From: Zerene cesonia
Taxonomy: Eukaryota; Arthropoda; Insecta; Lepidoptera; Pieridae
Direction: 5' to 3'
Assembly (NCBI RefSeq): GCF_012273895.1
Contig: NC_052126.1
Location: 4,043,218-4,107,217 of the forward strand
Length of the DNA: 64,000 nucleotides
The notes beneath the pieces are model-generated. The model did no database searches, had not been told where the DNA came from, and saw only the letters and a list, made by a program, of their open reading frames with translations. Shown piece after piece: positions 10,921 through 22,409 of this stretch. The translations under genes and the position numbers were made by a program. Each line of letters begins with the position of its first letter. The first letter of the stretch is position 1.

Positions 10921-11218
10921 ACAATCAGCTCCTATATGTCCTCACTGCTGGGATACAGGCCTCCTATGATCCTATTCAGGCCATAATCCACCACGCTGGC
11001 CAAGTGCGGGTTGGCAGATGTCACATGTCGTCGAACTTTTGATTCTCGGACATTCCGGTTTCCTCTCGATGTTTTCCTTCACCGTTTTAAGCAGTCGTGA
11101 TGTTATCTACATGCGCAGATGAATTGAAAAATCATTTTTTTTTCCTGCACGCTCGCCCGGTCTCGCACCCCGATTTATCGATTTTGAAGTCCGAGGTTCT
11201 CGCCACTGAGCCACCACT
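10921..11218 (-). mobile_element. SINE with tRNA-like head, family A
   Basis: Read on the minus strand, it starts with a tRNA-like part (GTGGTGGCTCAGTGGCGAGA, later a GGGTGCGAGACC B-box-like motif). It continues through CATCGAGAGGAAACCGGAAT and GGATTATGGCCTGAATAGGA towards GGAGCTGATTGT. The same family recurs at 16089-16344, 25860-26045, 29815-29940, 36636-36776 and elsewhere. Confidence 0.65.
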
Positions 11219-11446
11219 GGTTTTTTTAATACTATAAATAATAAATAAATATTACATCATGCACCATTCATACAACTTTTAATCCATTCTTACAAGTCTA
11301 GTTATTTCTTCAAACGGCCTAAGTTTATATAAATTTTTAATATATTATGAGTATAATGTTTGTTACTGAACCATATCGTAGAAAATATTAGTTTAAATTA
11401 TTATACAGGCGGTTTACATAAGACATTTTATACCGCTATAAGTATA

Positions 11447-11629
11447 TCACTACATAGCATAAAACAAAGTCACTTTCTCTGTGTGTCCCTATGTCCCTAT
11501 GTATGCTTAAATTTTTAAAACGCAACGGATTTTGATATAATTTTTTTTCGTAGAGTGATTCAAGAGGAAAGTTAATACGTATTAAACTACTCCGAATATA
11601 TCGAGTGCGAAGCTACAGCCAAAAGCTAG
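11447..11629 (+). repeat. Dispersed repeat, 'ATAGTGATTCAAGAGG' family
   Basis: Shares CACTACATAG..ATAAAA, GTCACTTTCTCTGT, TGTATGCTTAAATTTTTAAA and AGAGTGATTCAAGAGGAA with copies at 13480-13672 (minus), 26590-26712 and 54948-55075. It is probably a non-autonomous element; class not determined. Confidence 0.6.
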
Positions 11630-11639
11630 ATTTAGATAG

Positions 11640-12360
11640 ATCCCATTACATAAATTCTTAAAATAATTTATTAGTTTGTAAACAACCTATTCCCGAACAA
11701 TTCCTACAAACATACACGTGTCTTCCCGCTGCATTGTTTATTGTAATTCAAATATTCCCTTGCTAGAAACATGTTTGCTCACGTGCTAATTAGAGCTCAT
11801 TGGATGCTGTATTTGCTATGATTGCAATTAAGGGACGTGACGTTAATCTAATGAAACGCGATATAAGCAGTTGTATTAACAATATCGTAGGTTTATTAGC
11901 GGATATGGCTTCAAACCTGCTATATTATAAGATACGAGTAAGATGGGCGCAGTTAAAATAAAAAGAGGAAATTTCAATCTGTAGTTTTTGTAGGTTTTTC
12001 CAGATAACAATTCCTTTATTGTATTCGTTTTGTTAATTAAAATTGTGAAGTCTTACGTTCGATCCATTAATTATATACAATTTAGTTTTTAAAGTGAATG
12101 AACTTTTTCCAATACTGAAGTATCAAATAAAATCAACAAATTTAAATTAGTCACTTAAACTCCCTAATCCGTGCCAATGTAAATGATACTCTAAGTGAAT
12201 AGTACAAGATGTAATTTCAAGTACATATGTATACTAAGGACAAAACATAATTGCCACAGAGTATTAGTTAAGGTTTACTAGCTTAGAGGCTTAGTGTCAC
12301 AGAAGATTAGGTCGTCTCCTGCTGGTTTTTGTTCTAAACAAGGATATATGAGTTAACCTT
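11640..12360. other. Non-repetitive intergenic DNA, possible regulatory island
   Basis: No coding frame is seen. About 11730-11920 looks non-repetitive and contains CACGTG, several ATTA/TAAT cores and GGGACGTGACGT. A conserved enhancer is possible but cannot be shown from one sequence. Confidence 0.25.
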
Positions 12361-12361
12361 A

Positions 12362-12579
12362 CGAATATTATAAAAGCCCGTAAGTGTGTTAGTCTGTCTG
12401 TCTTTCAGGGAGCCTGTCTGTCTCTTCTTCAGACCTAAATCTTTGAACCGATTTGTATGAAATTGTTCAATTGAAAGAAATAATTAGAGGGCCGAGGATT
12501 ATGATGAAAATCTCACTAGAAAAGGAACTATCTATCTTTTCTTTTGACTACACAAGCGAAGCCGCGGATAGAAAGCTAG
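12362..12579 (+). mobile_element. Diverged Lep1-like Helitron
   Basis: Starts with an AATATTATAAAAGCCCGTAA stretch, carries CTTTGAACCGATTTGTATGA, and ends with GCGAAGCCGCGGATAGAAAG followed by CTAG and T. Confidence 0.65.
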
Positions 12580-13479
12580 TATAAATACAAGCAATTTTTT
12601 TATTCGCTTCACTGAAAATACACCACACTGTAGTGACGATAAAGACGTTTTTCCTTTGAAAATGCACTTTAAAGTGCACACGATATAGTTCTCTAGGAAA
12701 TTAACATTTCCGGGGCGTTACTATCCTAGCTCTACTTATAACTTCACTATTAGCCACACTGTTAGGCAATTTAATCTAACTTGGTCGGTAGCATTAACTT
12801 TTTCTAGCGTAACTTTTTTAAACATACAACGAAGGTAACATAGACTAAAAAACAAATAGAATGTACTTACGATCCTTGTTCTTATTTGAATCTTCATTAA
12901 ATGCGAATCCTTTGAAATGACATACAGTTTTATTATTATCAAATACAAAAATGTATGACCTTCAAGATTTGTTAAAATCCGTTAAAAAGTTTTTAATTTC
13001 TAAATGTATAATACTCGCGTAAAAACAAACACAAGTTTTATCATTATCAAAAAAACCGTTTTCTCTGGGTTTATTGCGGATGTATTATTGTCTTTCTTCA
13101 CAATATATTTTCGTTTATCTGTACGTCGTCACTGATCCAAACGGTGTAGGCAGTTATCATGAGGAAACCGGCATGTCAAATAACCAAAATTTCAACGATA
13201 TGTGACATCTGCCAACCAGCATAACATTATAGGCTTGTGTCGCTGCAGGACCATAATCAGCCGATTTCATCTACTCTTATGGAGCCAAGAGCTTAAGACT
13301 TTTAATTACTATATTAACAGTGAAGATTGATTATCTTGAATAGCATGTAAAATAAAAATTACCTTTCATATGGAGACCACGCGAGGGACGTTGCTTAACT
13401 TAGAAAATTATTAATGTTTTTGCTGACAAACAAAAATTATATTATTATATATTTATATTACATCACACAGCCCTCGCCT
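12580..13479. other. Intergenic, fragments of repeats only
   Basis: No gene is recognised. A copy of the AATGTATAATACTCGCGTAA repeat is at 12968-13035, and a plus-oriented fragment of SINE family A (GGAAACCGGCATGTCAAATA) is at about 13150-13260. Confidence 0.4.
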
Positions 13480-13672
13480 TCGCACGCGTTAAATTTGGAG
13501 TGATTTAATAGAGGTACATATAATATTATACATATAAACCTTCCTCTTGCACCACTCTATCTATTAAAAAAACCCCATCAAAATCCGCTGCGTAATTTTA
13601 AAGATGAAAGCTACATAGGGACGTAGGGATATAGGGACAAAGAAAGCGACTTTATTTAATACTATATAGTGA
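13480..13672 (-). repeat. Inverted copy of the 'ATAGTGATTCAAGAGG' repeat
   Basis: The reverse complement contains TGGTGCAAGAGGAAGG, the AATCCGCTGCG region and CCCTATGTAGCTTTCATC, matching the copy at 11447-11629. Confidence 0.55.
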
Positions 13673-14118
13673 AGAAACGAAAGTAAATTCAGCATTTCTA
13701 ATACTTCATTCCAAATTTACCATACAAAATACCTAACAAACCCAAGGACTCAAAAATTATGCACAAACTAAATAAATAACGAACTGCCTTTAATCTACGA
13801 CTTCCTCAAACGCGAGGCCAGAATACTCAAATAATTTACGTACATTAAAATACAACGCAATTTCGCTCGAATTACATTTTGAAAACGTAAAGAAATGCAA
13901 ACAGTGTTAGCTCCAATTGTGAGCGATGGGACTTTAACAGTCATTAAAGTAACAATTGGGACATCCCAGGACCATTTCGGCTAATTTACATTTTCAGAGC
14001 AAGAACCGAGCCATCCATGTACATCCCACATTATTTTGTTAACATTTATCTTCAATGATGTTTCATACATATTGAACAGACAGATCGACAAAAACGGACG
14101 ACTTTGTTTCATTATATA
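13673..14118. other. Non-repetitive intergenic DNA
   Basis: No gene or repeat is recognised. The stretch 13850-14040 (with GGGACTTTAACAGTCATTAA) looks like unique sequence and could be regulatory. Confidence 0.25.
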
Positions 14119-14272
14119 CTAGCGGTCCGCCCTGGTTTCTCCCGTGGTACATATATAGCCTTTCTCAATAAATGGGCTATCTAACTCTGAAAAAATTTTT
14201 CAAATCGGACCAGTAGTTCCTGAGATTAGTGCGTTCAAACAAATAATAAAGCTTTATAATATTAGTATAGAT
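14119..14272 (-). mobile_element. Small Helitron-like repeat, second family
   Basis: On the minus strand it runs from TATACTAATATTATAAAGCT to a CTAG at 14119-14122, with TCAAATCGGACCAGTAGTTC inside (plus-strand orientation). A related fragment is at about 10630-10850. Confidence 0.5.
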
Positions 14273-14834
14273 TAAAATTATGATTTAAGATGCCACTCAC
14301 ACAACAACAATATTTACTTCCTTAGTATCATTCTGTTTATTCGTTTATTTGTCTTTCTTTGACGTCGCAACGGAGCGACTTTGTGAAATGTCTGAAAATA
14401 GTTAGATGACTTGATAGTAACATAGGCTACTTTTAACTGCGGTGAAATTTACCTGGCGAAATGAAAGGGCTTTTAATTATTATATTATTTAATATAGATC
14501 CTTTTTTAATATACAATCTAATGTAATATGCTTACATAATCCCGTTTCATTATAAATTTCTACGTGAATTAAAATAAATCTTTTCATTGATTGTTTACAA
14601 GTGTGTCATTCAAATGTTAGACATTTTTCAATATAAGGTAAGTTCTCCGAAAACAACATTGAATTTTGAAATACCTTCTTCTTTATATAGAGTATTCATA
14701 GATATTTCTGTGAATTCATTTCCATTACAAAATAAACATCTGCTCTTGAACAGACTGTGAAATTGTTTTCGAAATAATAATATTTAGAATATAACAAACT
14801 AATTTACTCAAATCATTGCATTAGCTTATAAATA

Positions 14835-15035
14835 ACTATCTGTGCCCCGCGGTTTCACCCGCGTAAGTCCGTATCCCGTAGGAATATGGGGATAAAAAGT
14901 TGGCTATATGGCATTCCAGTTATCTAGCTGTCTACGTACCAAATTTCATTGCAATCGGTTTTGTAGTTTTTGCGTGAAAGAGCAACAAACACACACACAT
15001 CCTTACAAACTTTCGCATTTATAATATTAGTAGGA
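14835..15035 (-). mobile_element. Non-autonomous Helitron (Lep1-like)
   Basis: Full family pattern inverted: GCCCCGCGGTTTCACCCGCG at the hairpin end, CGTGAAAGAGCAACAAACAC inside and ATAATATTAGTAGGA at the other end. The terminal CTAG is mutated. Confidence 0.75.
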
Positions 15036-15123
15036 AGGTTAGATAGCAACGATTAGATGGGAAAGACAAGTTTGAAATAGAAGCATGCTACTGTGTTTAG
15101 TACTATGAATGAGAAGCCAAAGG

Positions 15124-15293
15124 CCCGTTTATTTTTTCTCACCCCGCCCAGTCCATACCTTATTTCCTTGTGACAATCGCTTCCTTATACCGTACCCCTC
15201 ATTCGCTATGGCATTTCCTCTGTGAATGTTCATGGGTGGTGGTGATCGCTTACCATCAGGCGAACCACTAGTATAGTTGCCCGCTATGACATC
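15124..15293 (-). repeat. Dispersed repeat, 'GATGGTAAGCGATCACCACC' family, 5' part
   Basis: On the minus strand it reads TTCGCCTGATGGTAAGCGAT, then CACCACCCATGAACATTCAC and a purine-rich AAGG/GAGG region. Other copies are at 20272-20568, 29944-30262, 31232-31470, 31891-32213, 43538-43599 and 55603-55793. The class is not certain (SINE or LINE tail). Confidence 0.6.
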
Positions 15294-16088
15294 AAAAAAA
15301 ATTAGAAACAAAATTGAGTGTACAGGTAACTAAACTTTCTTAATGAAAACTGTACCGTTTTGAACGTCTATTTAATGTATTGAAGAGCGAAATAGTACTT
15401 TAGTGAATTTCTTTTGTCTTTGTCTTTTTTTGAACATTTCTTCCCTCTATCATAGCGTTACCGTTGCAACGCGTGTTACGTTAGAATATGTGTTCTTCTA
15501 GTTAGAATTGTAAATAACTTCTAATTAGAATTTGAACAAGTCATAATTTGATAAAATAAGTTGTTACTAGATTGAATTTTAGTTAAAACTAGTTGTTGTG
15601 AAAACGCGATTTTGGAAAGCGACCAAAACAGATTTATGTTTTGACTAAGGTTGTATTTGGATCCATTAGTTTACTGTTTAACTATAATACGATATATACT
15701 ATAATACCCTTGTAGGTTATTCTCAAAGACCGCTCCCGCTACTGGCGAGCCGCTCCATAGCTCATCTTCACTTCTCTAAAGCGTTGAGATCAAACAGTAT
15801 GTCAACCAAGACACGAATACGCTATGTGGTCCTTCTGTCTTCTGATCTGAGCAACATATTGTGTATTCTTCATTAAAGTCATATCACAAATTACGCGGCA
15901 TGGATTTCTTGCTGCGACCTTATCGTTTTGTGGTCTACTCTGTTATTTTTTTTTTATTTATTTTAGGGATCATAAAAGGTCATTACATGTGTACTTAAGC
16001 TATACATCAATTATAAATACAAGTTTGCGTATGCACAGCCCTCTCGCTCAATAAGCGCTATCGACCTCCTAACCTGTATAAGTATCAA
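15294..16088. other. Intergenic, nothing recognised
   Basis: AT-rich sequence with no splice-supported frame. A poly-T stretch at about 15948-15962 may mark a degraded retroposed fragment. Confidence 0.35.
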
Positions 16089-16344
16089 TCATCATCAGCC
16101 CAATATATACGGCCCACTGCTGGGACACAGGCCTCCTATGAGGGTTTAGGCATAATAAGGCCAAGTGCGGGTTGGCAGATGTCGTCGAATTTTTGATTCT
16201 CAGACATGCCGGTTTCCACACGATGTTTTCGTTCACCGTTTCGAGCAGCGGTGATGTTATCTACATGTGCAGATAAATTGAAAAATCAATTTATTTCCTG
16301 CGTGCTTGAAGTCCGAGGTCCTCACCACTGAGCCACCACGGCTC
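16089..16344 (-). mobile_element. SINE family A copy
   Basis: The reverse complement begins with GCCGTGGTGGCTCAGTGGTG (tRNA-like head) and ends in GGCTGATGATGATTG. The middle (CATCGTGTGGAAACCGGCAT) matches 10921-11218. Confidence 0.7.
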
Positions 16345-17177
16345 TTAAGAAATATCAACGCAATGCCCTATTTATCTTAAAATATGTTAGTTTTGTAACA
16401 ATCAGTTCATAAAAAGTTATATTCACATTAAAGAAGTCGTGGACAACAGCTACAAAAAACAAAGTTCTCTTTTCATTATCATCTACGAAACCCAAAAAGT
16501 GCCTGCAATAAAAACTGCTCTCATTCAGTTAAAGCCTGACAAAGGCGCTGGAATTTGGCTAACACTAAGGGTACCCGTAATTCCTCTTAACTTCGTCCAA
16601 AGGCGGCTGTAAAACAGAATTCACGATATAATAAAGTGAATAAAAGCTTGAAGATTGTTCCCTGGGCTGGTCCGCACTGTTTTTAAGGAATATTATATCA
16701 CGGCAGTACGTACATTTCGTTAGCGACAATAATTATGTAATTTTTGTATGACTTCGTTTCTTCAGTTGTTGTCCTTGCGCATTTGTTTCTACGTTGTAAA
16801 TCCGTGTTAAACTGAGTCATACTCTGTATGTTCAATAGTCGATAACCTAAACACCTGGACCGATTTTAATGCTTAGTACTTTGTGGCAAATAAAAATTTA
16901 ATGAAAAAGCCCAGGATGCGGTAATTATTAAATCTATTGTGGAGACAGTGGTCATTGGCTGATTTTCATTAAACATAACAAAAAATACTCCTGACAAATT
17001 CAGGAGCTCCGATCTCTTAGTCAGACACACACACAGACAGACATCGATGACAAACTTATACCACATTTTGCGTCCGTTTTTCCGTCTGTACGTCCGTTCA
17101 AAATACGTAAAAGTTAGATTTTAGTTTTATAGCAAGGAAATGCTTTAAATTATTTTCTTACGAAAAGAAAACAATTG
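16345..17177. other. Intergenic, no gene recognised
   Basis: The stretch 16430-16760 contains no known repeat and no coding frame. A short CA run and TCTGTACGTCCGTTCAAA-type repeat sequence follow at about 17020-17100. AGTTTTATAGCAAGGAAATG (from 17122) is the tail motif that accompanies the tRNA-like SINE next to it. Confidence 0.3.
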
Positions 17178-17289
17178 ATTGCGGGGCGGGATTCAAACCC
17201 GCGTCTTTTTGCGAGATCACCGGTGGCCGAGAGGCTAAGTGTTGCAACGGTTTGGCAAAAAGACGGGATTCGAATCCCGCCTCGTGATC
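17178..17289 (+). mobile_element. Two head-to-head tRNA-like SINE pieces, family B
   Basis: At 17222-17289 lies GGTGGCCGAGAGGCTAAGTG (A-box-like) followed by GGGATTCGAATCCCGCCTCG (B-box and T-arm-like). Immediately before it, 17178-17207 reads as the reverse complement of the same T-arm end. The same tRNA-like sequence is at 55480-55550 and, inverted, at 34261-34300. Its repetition and imperfect arms mark it as SINE, not a tRNA gene. Confidence 0.65.
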
Positions 17290-19578
17290 AAAATTTTCTA
17301 CGTGGAAAGTCTTAAATTCCACTTTACTCATAGCTTTGTAAATTTATTCATCCATTGCGCATTCGTTACGCCCAAACTATACCATAACCCCACCATTTGG
17401 AAGATCCTAACAGCGTTACATCGCTCGAATAGGAACGAAAGGTTCACAATCAAATTTTACACCCCTATTTGTTTTGATAAGGCTACATGGATTGGTATTC
17501 CAAGCACGTACCTTATCGAAGTAACGCTATTTGCACATCACTACGAATCAATTATGCTGGTATTATATGTAACTAGCTATGTTTAATTGCTTCTACACGT
17601 CTTAACAAACCTATAATTGATATTGCGTCGTACAAAATTATACTAATAATTCCACATCGAATAGAACTGTTATTAGTTTTGATTGAACTGAACCTGTTAT
17701 TAAAGCGTATATCAGAACGTGTTTAATTCATCATTATTTTCAACCTATATATATATAACATATAACAACAAACTAAACCTATAATAGCTAAAACAATATT
17801 ATTCTTAATTCTTTGCAATAAATAAAACATTCAACACTTGTTTTATTACACATAAATCTAACTATCATAACAGGAAAACAGTTAATAATTTCAATTAATA
17901 TTACCAAACAAATATTGTTTCCATATTTAAAATTGTTCTGTGAAAATGATTGGATGAAATAATAGAGCTAGAAGCTGTTAATTTTATAACTAGACTTTAA
18001 CACAGCGTTTTTAAATCATATTTAAATGTGTCATGACAATTATTATAAACGCGACGGTTTGTTTGTTTGGATGTTGGAACGGGCTATGATCTGACTTGGG
18101 TGACAGGATACTTTTTATCCCGATTAAAAGCGCCTTTGGGATAAAACAGGAACAAGCCGTGCCGAGACGAGCGTCTAGTCAATCATAAAGCATAAAAAAT
18201 AGGAAGTTTGACAGTTCATGTAGAAACGCGAGCCTTCCTATCCAACCATTATTTGCTTGTAAATAAATAATACACAACAATTCAAATTCAAATTCAAATT
18301 AATTTATTTATTGCTTCATCACTTACATTAGATGTTGTCTTATAACTGTGTTTTTCATATGAACTGATTGTTCAATATTAATAATAAAATTAGTTTATAA
18401 ATAACATGTTACAAGGCAAGTCCACATAAAACCATTTCCGTAAATCCAAAAGGCGTACACAGGCGTGCACCTGTCAACACTAAATCTAATAAAACTACAG
18501 GAACTAGCAAGGAAGTTAGCAAACAATAGTTTGTGAAGAGGTGTTTTGTTCCTGCCCCGAGGTGTTGATTTATCGAGATTTGATAAGGGACCCCTAACTT
18601 TATCAATGAAAAATGTTAAGGACCAATGTCCTTCTTCAAGCGAGACGCGATGAGACAGTAACTAACAAACTAGCCGAAAATATCTTTGTACGTATGTCTC
18701 TCAGTTATGTTATTATATTGAAAACTCAATCGATTTGGATTAATAATTATTATGTATAGAGCTTAAAAAATGATAGGATGATATGATTGCTTAATTAGCA
18801 AGAAATCTCAGATTAAAAAACGTTTCACATCAATCTCGAAACTTCCAGAACATCAATGATAAAAACCAAGTTTAGCTGCGAAAGCAGACAAATGCCAAAT
18901 ATCATTTGTTAGAATCTTAATGATATCATATATTACTAATACAATGAATAAACATTCCATAACTATTTCTATATTATAATAACAGAGCTACATATTCATT
19001 CCGAATACTAATAAAAATAGAACAAAAACTATTGTAAAAAATCATTACAAAATCAAATGCGCCACACGAGTATTCAATACCCCTTGATTACGCACTACAA
19101 CAAAACATTTTATATTTTACACATCATTGAAGAAGTAATAATGAGAGATGTATAACGAACAATGAAAACTAGATCGCTGTTTTATACTTCCTAGCTCAAA
19201 TAGACCCGTTTTGAATAACAATCAGTATTTGTTAGGGATTCTACTTGGATCATTGGATGCACATTATATCAAAATGAGAACAATACTCTTTTTTTACATT
19301 TTATTACTTATTTACTATATGAAAATTAAACATCACTCAAATAGATCCACGCCTGTAGACTACAGTAAAGTAAGTCTAATATTTTTTTTGTTTTCTTTTT
19401 ATATTCGTCACAAAATTTCCTTTTCTTCCATAAGATCCTTTTGAATGACGTCATATCCAAAAATTTATAGCTGAACAGTGTGTCACACAATTCAACCCGC
19501 ATTTGTCCAGCGTCGTGGATTATGGCCTGAAATTTCATAGGCAGCTCGTGTTTCTGCATTAACATATTTGTGATTTCG
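17290..19578. other. Intergenic, no gene recognised
   Basis: AT-rich DNA. A 115-codon plus-strand frame at 17239-17586 starts inside the SINE and shows no domain. CAAATTCAAATTCAAATTAA at 18285-18304 resembles the 3' tail of lepidopteran RTE-type LINEs. Around 19490-19550 there is a short fragment of SINE family A. Confidence 0.4.
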
Positions 19579-19989
19579 AAGACAATGTCTGTCATATTAA
19601 TTAACTCTAATAATAGTACCACTACGCTTCAAACTTCATCAACTTAGCTTCTGCTTGCTCTAAAATATAATTGCAATGTGATAGTTAACTTATACCCACT
19701 CCTGGGACCCGTCAGAACTATTTCAAACACTTCCAGTCTGCTAGTTCAGGTAACGCTCACGAAACGCCAGTTGCATTATTTAGATTCACAAAACTTTCAG
19801 AATATACAATAGCGTTTACGACATTGTTTGTGAAACCTATAAGATATGTGTCTTTCATCACATTGGATGCGTAACGAAATATTCACTATCTATAGTGAAT
19901 TAGACGCTCGTCATCATGATTCTTATTTTATCCCAATCAAGCGTAGTGGTACTATTATTAGAGTTAATTAATATGACAGACATTGTCTT
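19579..19989. repeat. Perfect 51-bp inverted repeat around a 309-bp centre
   Basis: Positions 19579-19629 (AAGACAATGTCTGTCATATT..) are the exact reverse complement of 19939-19989. The centre (19630-19938) is not itself palindromic. No clear target-site duplication flanks the arms. It could be a fold-back element or MITE, a local inverted duplication, or an assembly chimera. Confidence 0.85.
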
Positions 19990-20271
19990 GGAAGCGTTTA
20001 TTCGGGATAATAATATATCCTATGATCCAAGTCAGCTCATACCCTGTCTGTATACCAAATTTCATTAAAATCCGTTCAGTACTTTCAACATGATTGACGG
20101 ACAAACATCCAAACAAAATAAAATTTAACATTTATAATATTAGTGTGATACTATATTACACCGTTCCATAAATTATTGAGGTCAACTTATTTTCTTACTC
20201 ACTTCTGTGGGTTTTCAACCGATTGGCGTGATGTAACCGACTGGTACAAAATCCTATGAAAAAAAAATCCT
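19990..20271. repeat. Fragments of an inverted Helitron-like repeat
   Basis: ACCAAATTTCATTAAAATCC and TTTATAATATTAGTGTGATA at about 20050-20150 are the minus-strand reading of a diverged Helitron of the same broad group. Confidence 0.4.
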
Positions 20272-20568
20272 ATTGGTACACGGACGGTGTCGCCTCAGTG
20301 GGTTTGTGTGGCGGTAGTCGCTTGAAGACAAAAATATATAAAGGCTTCCCCGGTGCGGGTCCAATTCGTTCCGACTCCTGTTTCGTTCGGTGAGTAGAGA
20401 AGCCAGAAACTTTTCTTCTTCCTCCCTTCCCAGTCCATTCCTTAATTATCGTCGTCCATCCTTTGCTCATTCTGTACTCCTTACAAGCGAGCAACCTCAG
20501 CAAATGATCGAGGCGGTTGTGATCGTTTACTACGGCGAACCACCCGCCCAATTGTTCGCTATTACATA
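20272..20568 (-). repeat. 'GATGGTAAGCGATCACCACC' family repeat, inverted
   Basis: The minus strand carries GGTGGTTCGCCGTAGTAAAC, CGCTTGTAAGGAGTACAGAA, the purine-rich block and GCACCGGGGAAGCC, in the same order as 31891-32213 but more diverged. Confidence 0.55.
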
Positions 20569-21001
20569 AAAAAATCTATGCAAAACTCCACCCACTTCAC
20601 AAAATCCTTTAACTCCTGAAAAACGTGGTGAGGCTTAGTGGAAAACATTTCATTTCTATCAGATCTCGCTGTTTACGTCCGCCAGACCCTTTTTATGAAT
20701 TCTTAATCCATTGTCACTGAAAATCCCCGTGAAACGAGTTTTTAAAGGCTTTATATAAAGTAAAATGAACATGGAATGTATAAGCGTGGATACACCTAAT
20801 ACTAATTTTTAACTCGCACAGCTTACGGGATTGTTTTTAAAAATGTTTTGTTCTTTTGTTTTTATATAATGTTGCGTATTTGCTTTTAAATTATAATGAT
20901 AATCTGCCACGTGACTTAATTATGGAAATCCTATGGATTCAATTTGTTAAATTTATTTTGCGAATAGACACAGCAAACGTTTATATGATTATTATATTTA
21001 T

Positions 21002-21164
21002 TACTATTTAATATTATGAATGCGGAAGTATCTCTGTTTGTCAGTTTGCCTCTTCTTCACACCTACATAGTTTGATACCCGAGAAAGGATGTATGTTAGT
21101 TTATATCTCGGAAAACTGTATGAATGTATAACCTACGCGGTCGAAGCCAGGGGCGCAATGCTAG
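21002..21164 (+). mobile_element. Diverged Lep1-like Helitron
   Basis: Carries TAATATTATGAATGCGGAAG at the left and CCTACGCGGTCGAAGCCAGG..CTAG at the right end. Confidence 0.6.
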
Positions 21165-21619
21165 TATATATACGTTATTTTATCACATTTATTCTTTTCT
21201 CAATTACATTTTTTTTACTCTGACGATGTTCGCTGTTAAACATACAAAAAACGTTAAAAGTAAGCCCAAATAAATGATTGAAAATTTATGTACAATTTTC
21301 TAAATTAAATTAAAACCACCGTAATACAAAACGAATATTTATCCAAATGGAAGCTTCATAAAAATCTAAATACGAATCTTGACAGATTGGCAGGAGAAAA
21401 ACATTAACTCAAACATACTCGTAAAAGTCCATCAAGAGATTATATATAGCATTTGTATACTTATTCTATACATACATACGAAACTGGGGTTACGCCTGTG
21501 GAATTTGGAAAAAACTCTCCATTTAAACTTAACTAAAACTTTAGAAAAAACAACCAAATCGGTCTAGCCGTTCTCGAGTATTGCGCTTACGCATTTCGCT
21601 ATTAATATAAAAAGTGAAG

Positions 21620-21822
21620 TCCCGTGTCCCCTACTGGGGTATATGGGGCAGATGATATACATCTGTTTCACTGATCGATTTTCTTTATGGACAACTAGGT
21701 GATCAGCCTTCTGTGTCCTGCCAGACCGAGACATTTTTTTTTTATTGTCCCCACCGGGAATCGAACCCAGGACCCCTCGATTCTACGCTCACGCGTTTAC
21801 CACTGTACCAAGGAGGCGTCTC
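21620..21822 (-). mobile_element. SINE with tRNA-like head, family C (Metulj-like)
   Basis: On the minus strand the head (21822-21747) reads GACGCCTCCTTGGTACAGTG and later GGTCCTGGGTTCGATTCCCG, which are A- and B-box-like. The body includes ACAGATGTATATCATCTGCC. A truncated relative of the head (TTGGTGCTGTGGTTAACGCA) is at about 42154-42190. The name reflects my recollection of nymphalid SINEs and is not verified. Confidence 0.65.
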
Positions 21823-21864
21823 GCTATTAATATAGATAAGAAATAAAAATAATTCGCCAAAACA

Positions 21865-22150
21865 CATACTCACCTGGTAAAACGCGACCCTGTATGTCTG
21901 TCCGTCCGTTCGTCGCCTTGCTGTATCTCATAAACCATGTTAATTTGACAGCTAGAATTTTTAACATGATGTATTTCTGTGGTCGCTATAACAACAAACA
22001 TTAAAAAATCTTAGTTAAGCAACGGTTGTCACAGTCAAAGCTTAGATGGGTGACCATATTTTTTGCCGTATAGTTTATTTGTGCAGAATCCTTAGTGTCG
22101 CGAGTCCGACACGCACTTGACCGATTTTTATTTATATTCGCTCTTGTAAA
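21865..22150 (+). repeat. Dispersed repeat, 'GACTCGCACTTGACCG' family
   Basis: TCTGTCCGTCCGTTCGTCGC, CTCATAAACCATGTTAATTT and CGACACGCACTTGACCGATT recur in the same order at about 51190-51550, so this is a dispersed, probably MITE-like, repeat. Confidence 0.5.
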
Positions 22151-22213
22151 GATAAAAAGGTTTTGTGTTGTTTAAAACAGTTAATAAATGTATCACTTTA
22201 TTTATTTATCCTA

Positions 22214-22409
22214 TCCTACTAATATTATAAATCCGAAAGTTTGTGAGGGTGTGTGTATGTTTGTTACTCTTTCATGCAAAAGCTACTGAACCGATTGCAA
22301 TGAAATTTGGTACGTAGATTGCTGGACAACTGGAATAAAATATAGGCCACTTTTATCCCGATATTCCTACGGGATACGGACTTACACGGGTGAAACCGCC
22401 CGCAGCTAG
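22214..22409 (+). mobile_element. Non-autonomous Helitron (Lep1-like), full length
   Basis: Runs from TCCTACTAATATTATAAATC to GCAGCTAG, is inserted between A (22213) and T (22410), and keeps the terminal GGGTGAAACCGCCC hairpin. Confidence 0.85.

Noticed and set aside
17222..17289. tRNA gene (Ser/Leu-like)
   Set aside because: The same tRNA-like sequence recurs at 55480-55550 and inverted at 34261-34300 with mismatched arms and T-rich tails, which marks a tRNA-derived SINE.
19326..19622. 98-codon minus-strand frame, possibly a chemoreceptor fragment
   Set aside because: Part of it is SINE family A sequence and part is an arm of the 51-bp inverted repeat; no diagnostic receptor motif or splice site could be shown.
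21747..21822. tRNA gene on the minus strand
   Set aside because: A- and B-box-like motifs are present, but it is joined to a SINE body and followed by a T/A-rich end; the head also recurs truncated near 42150.
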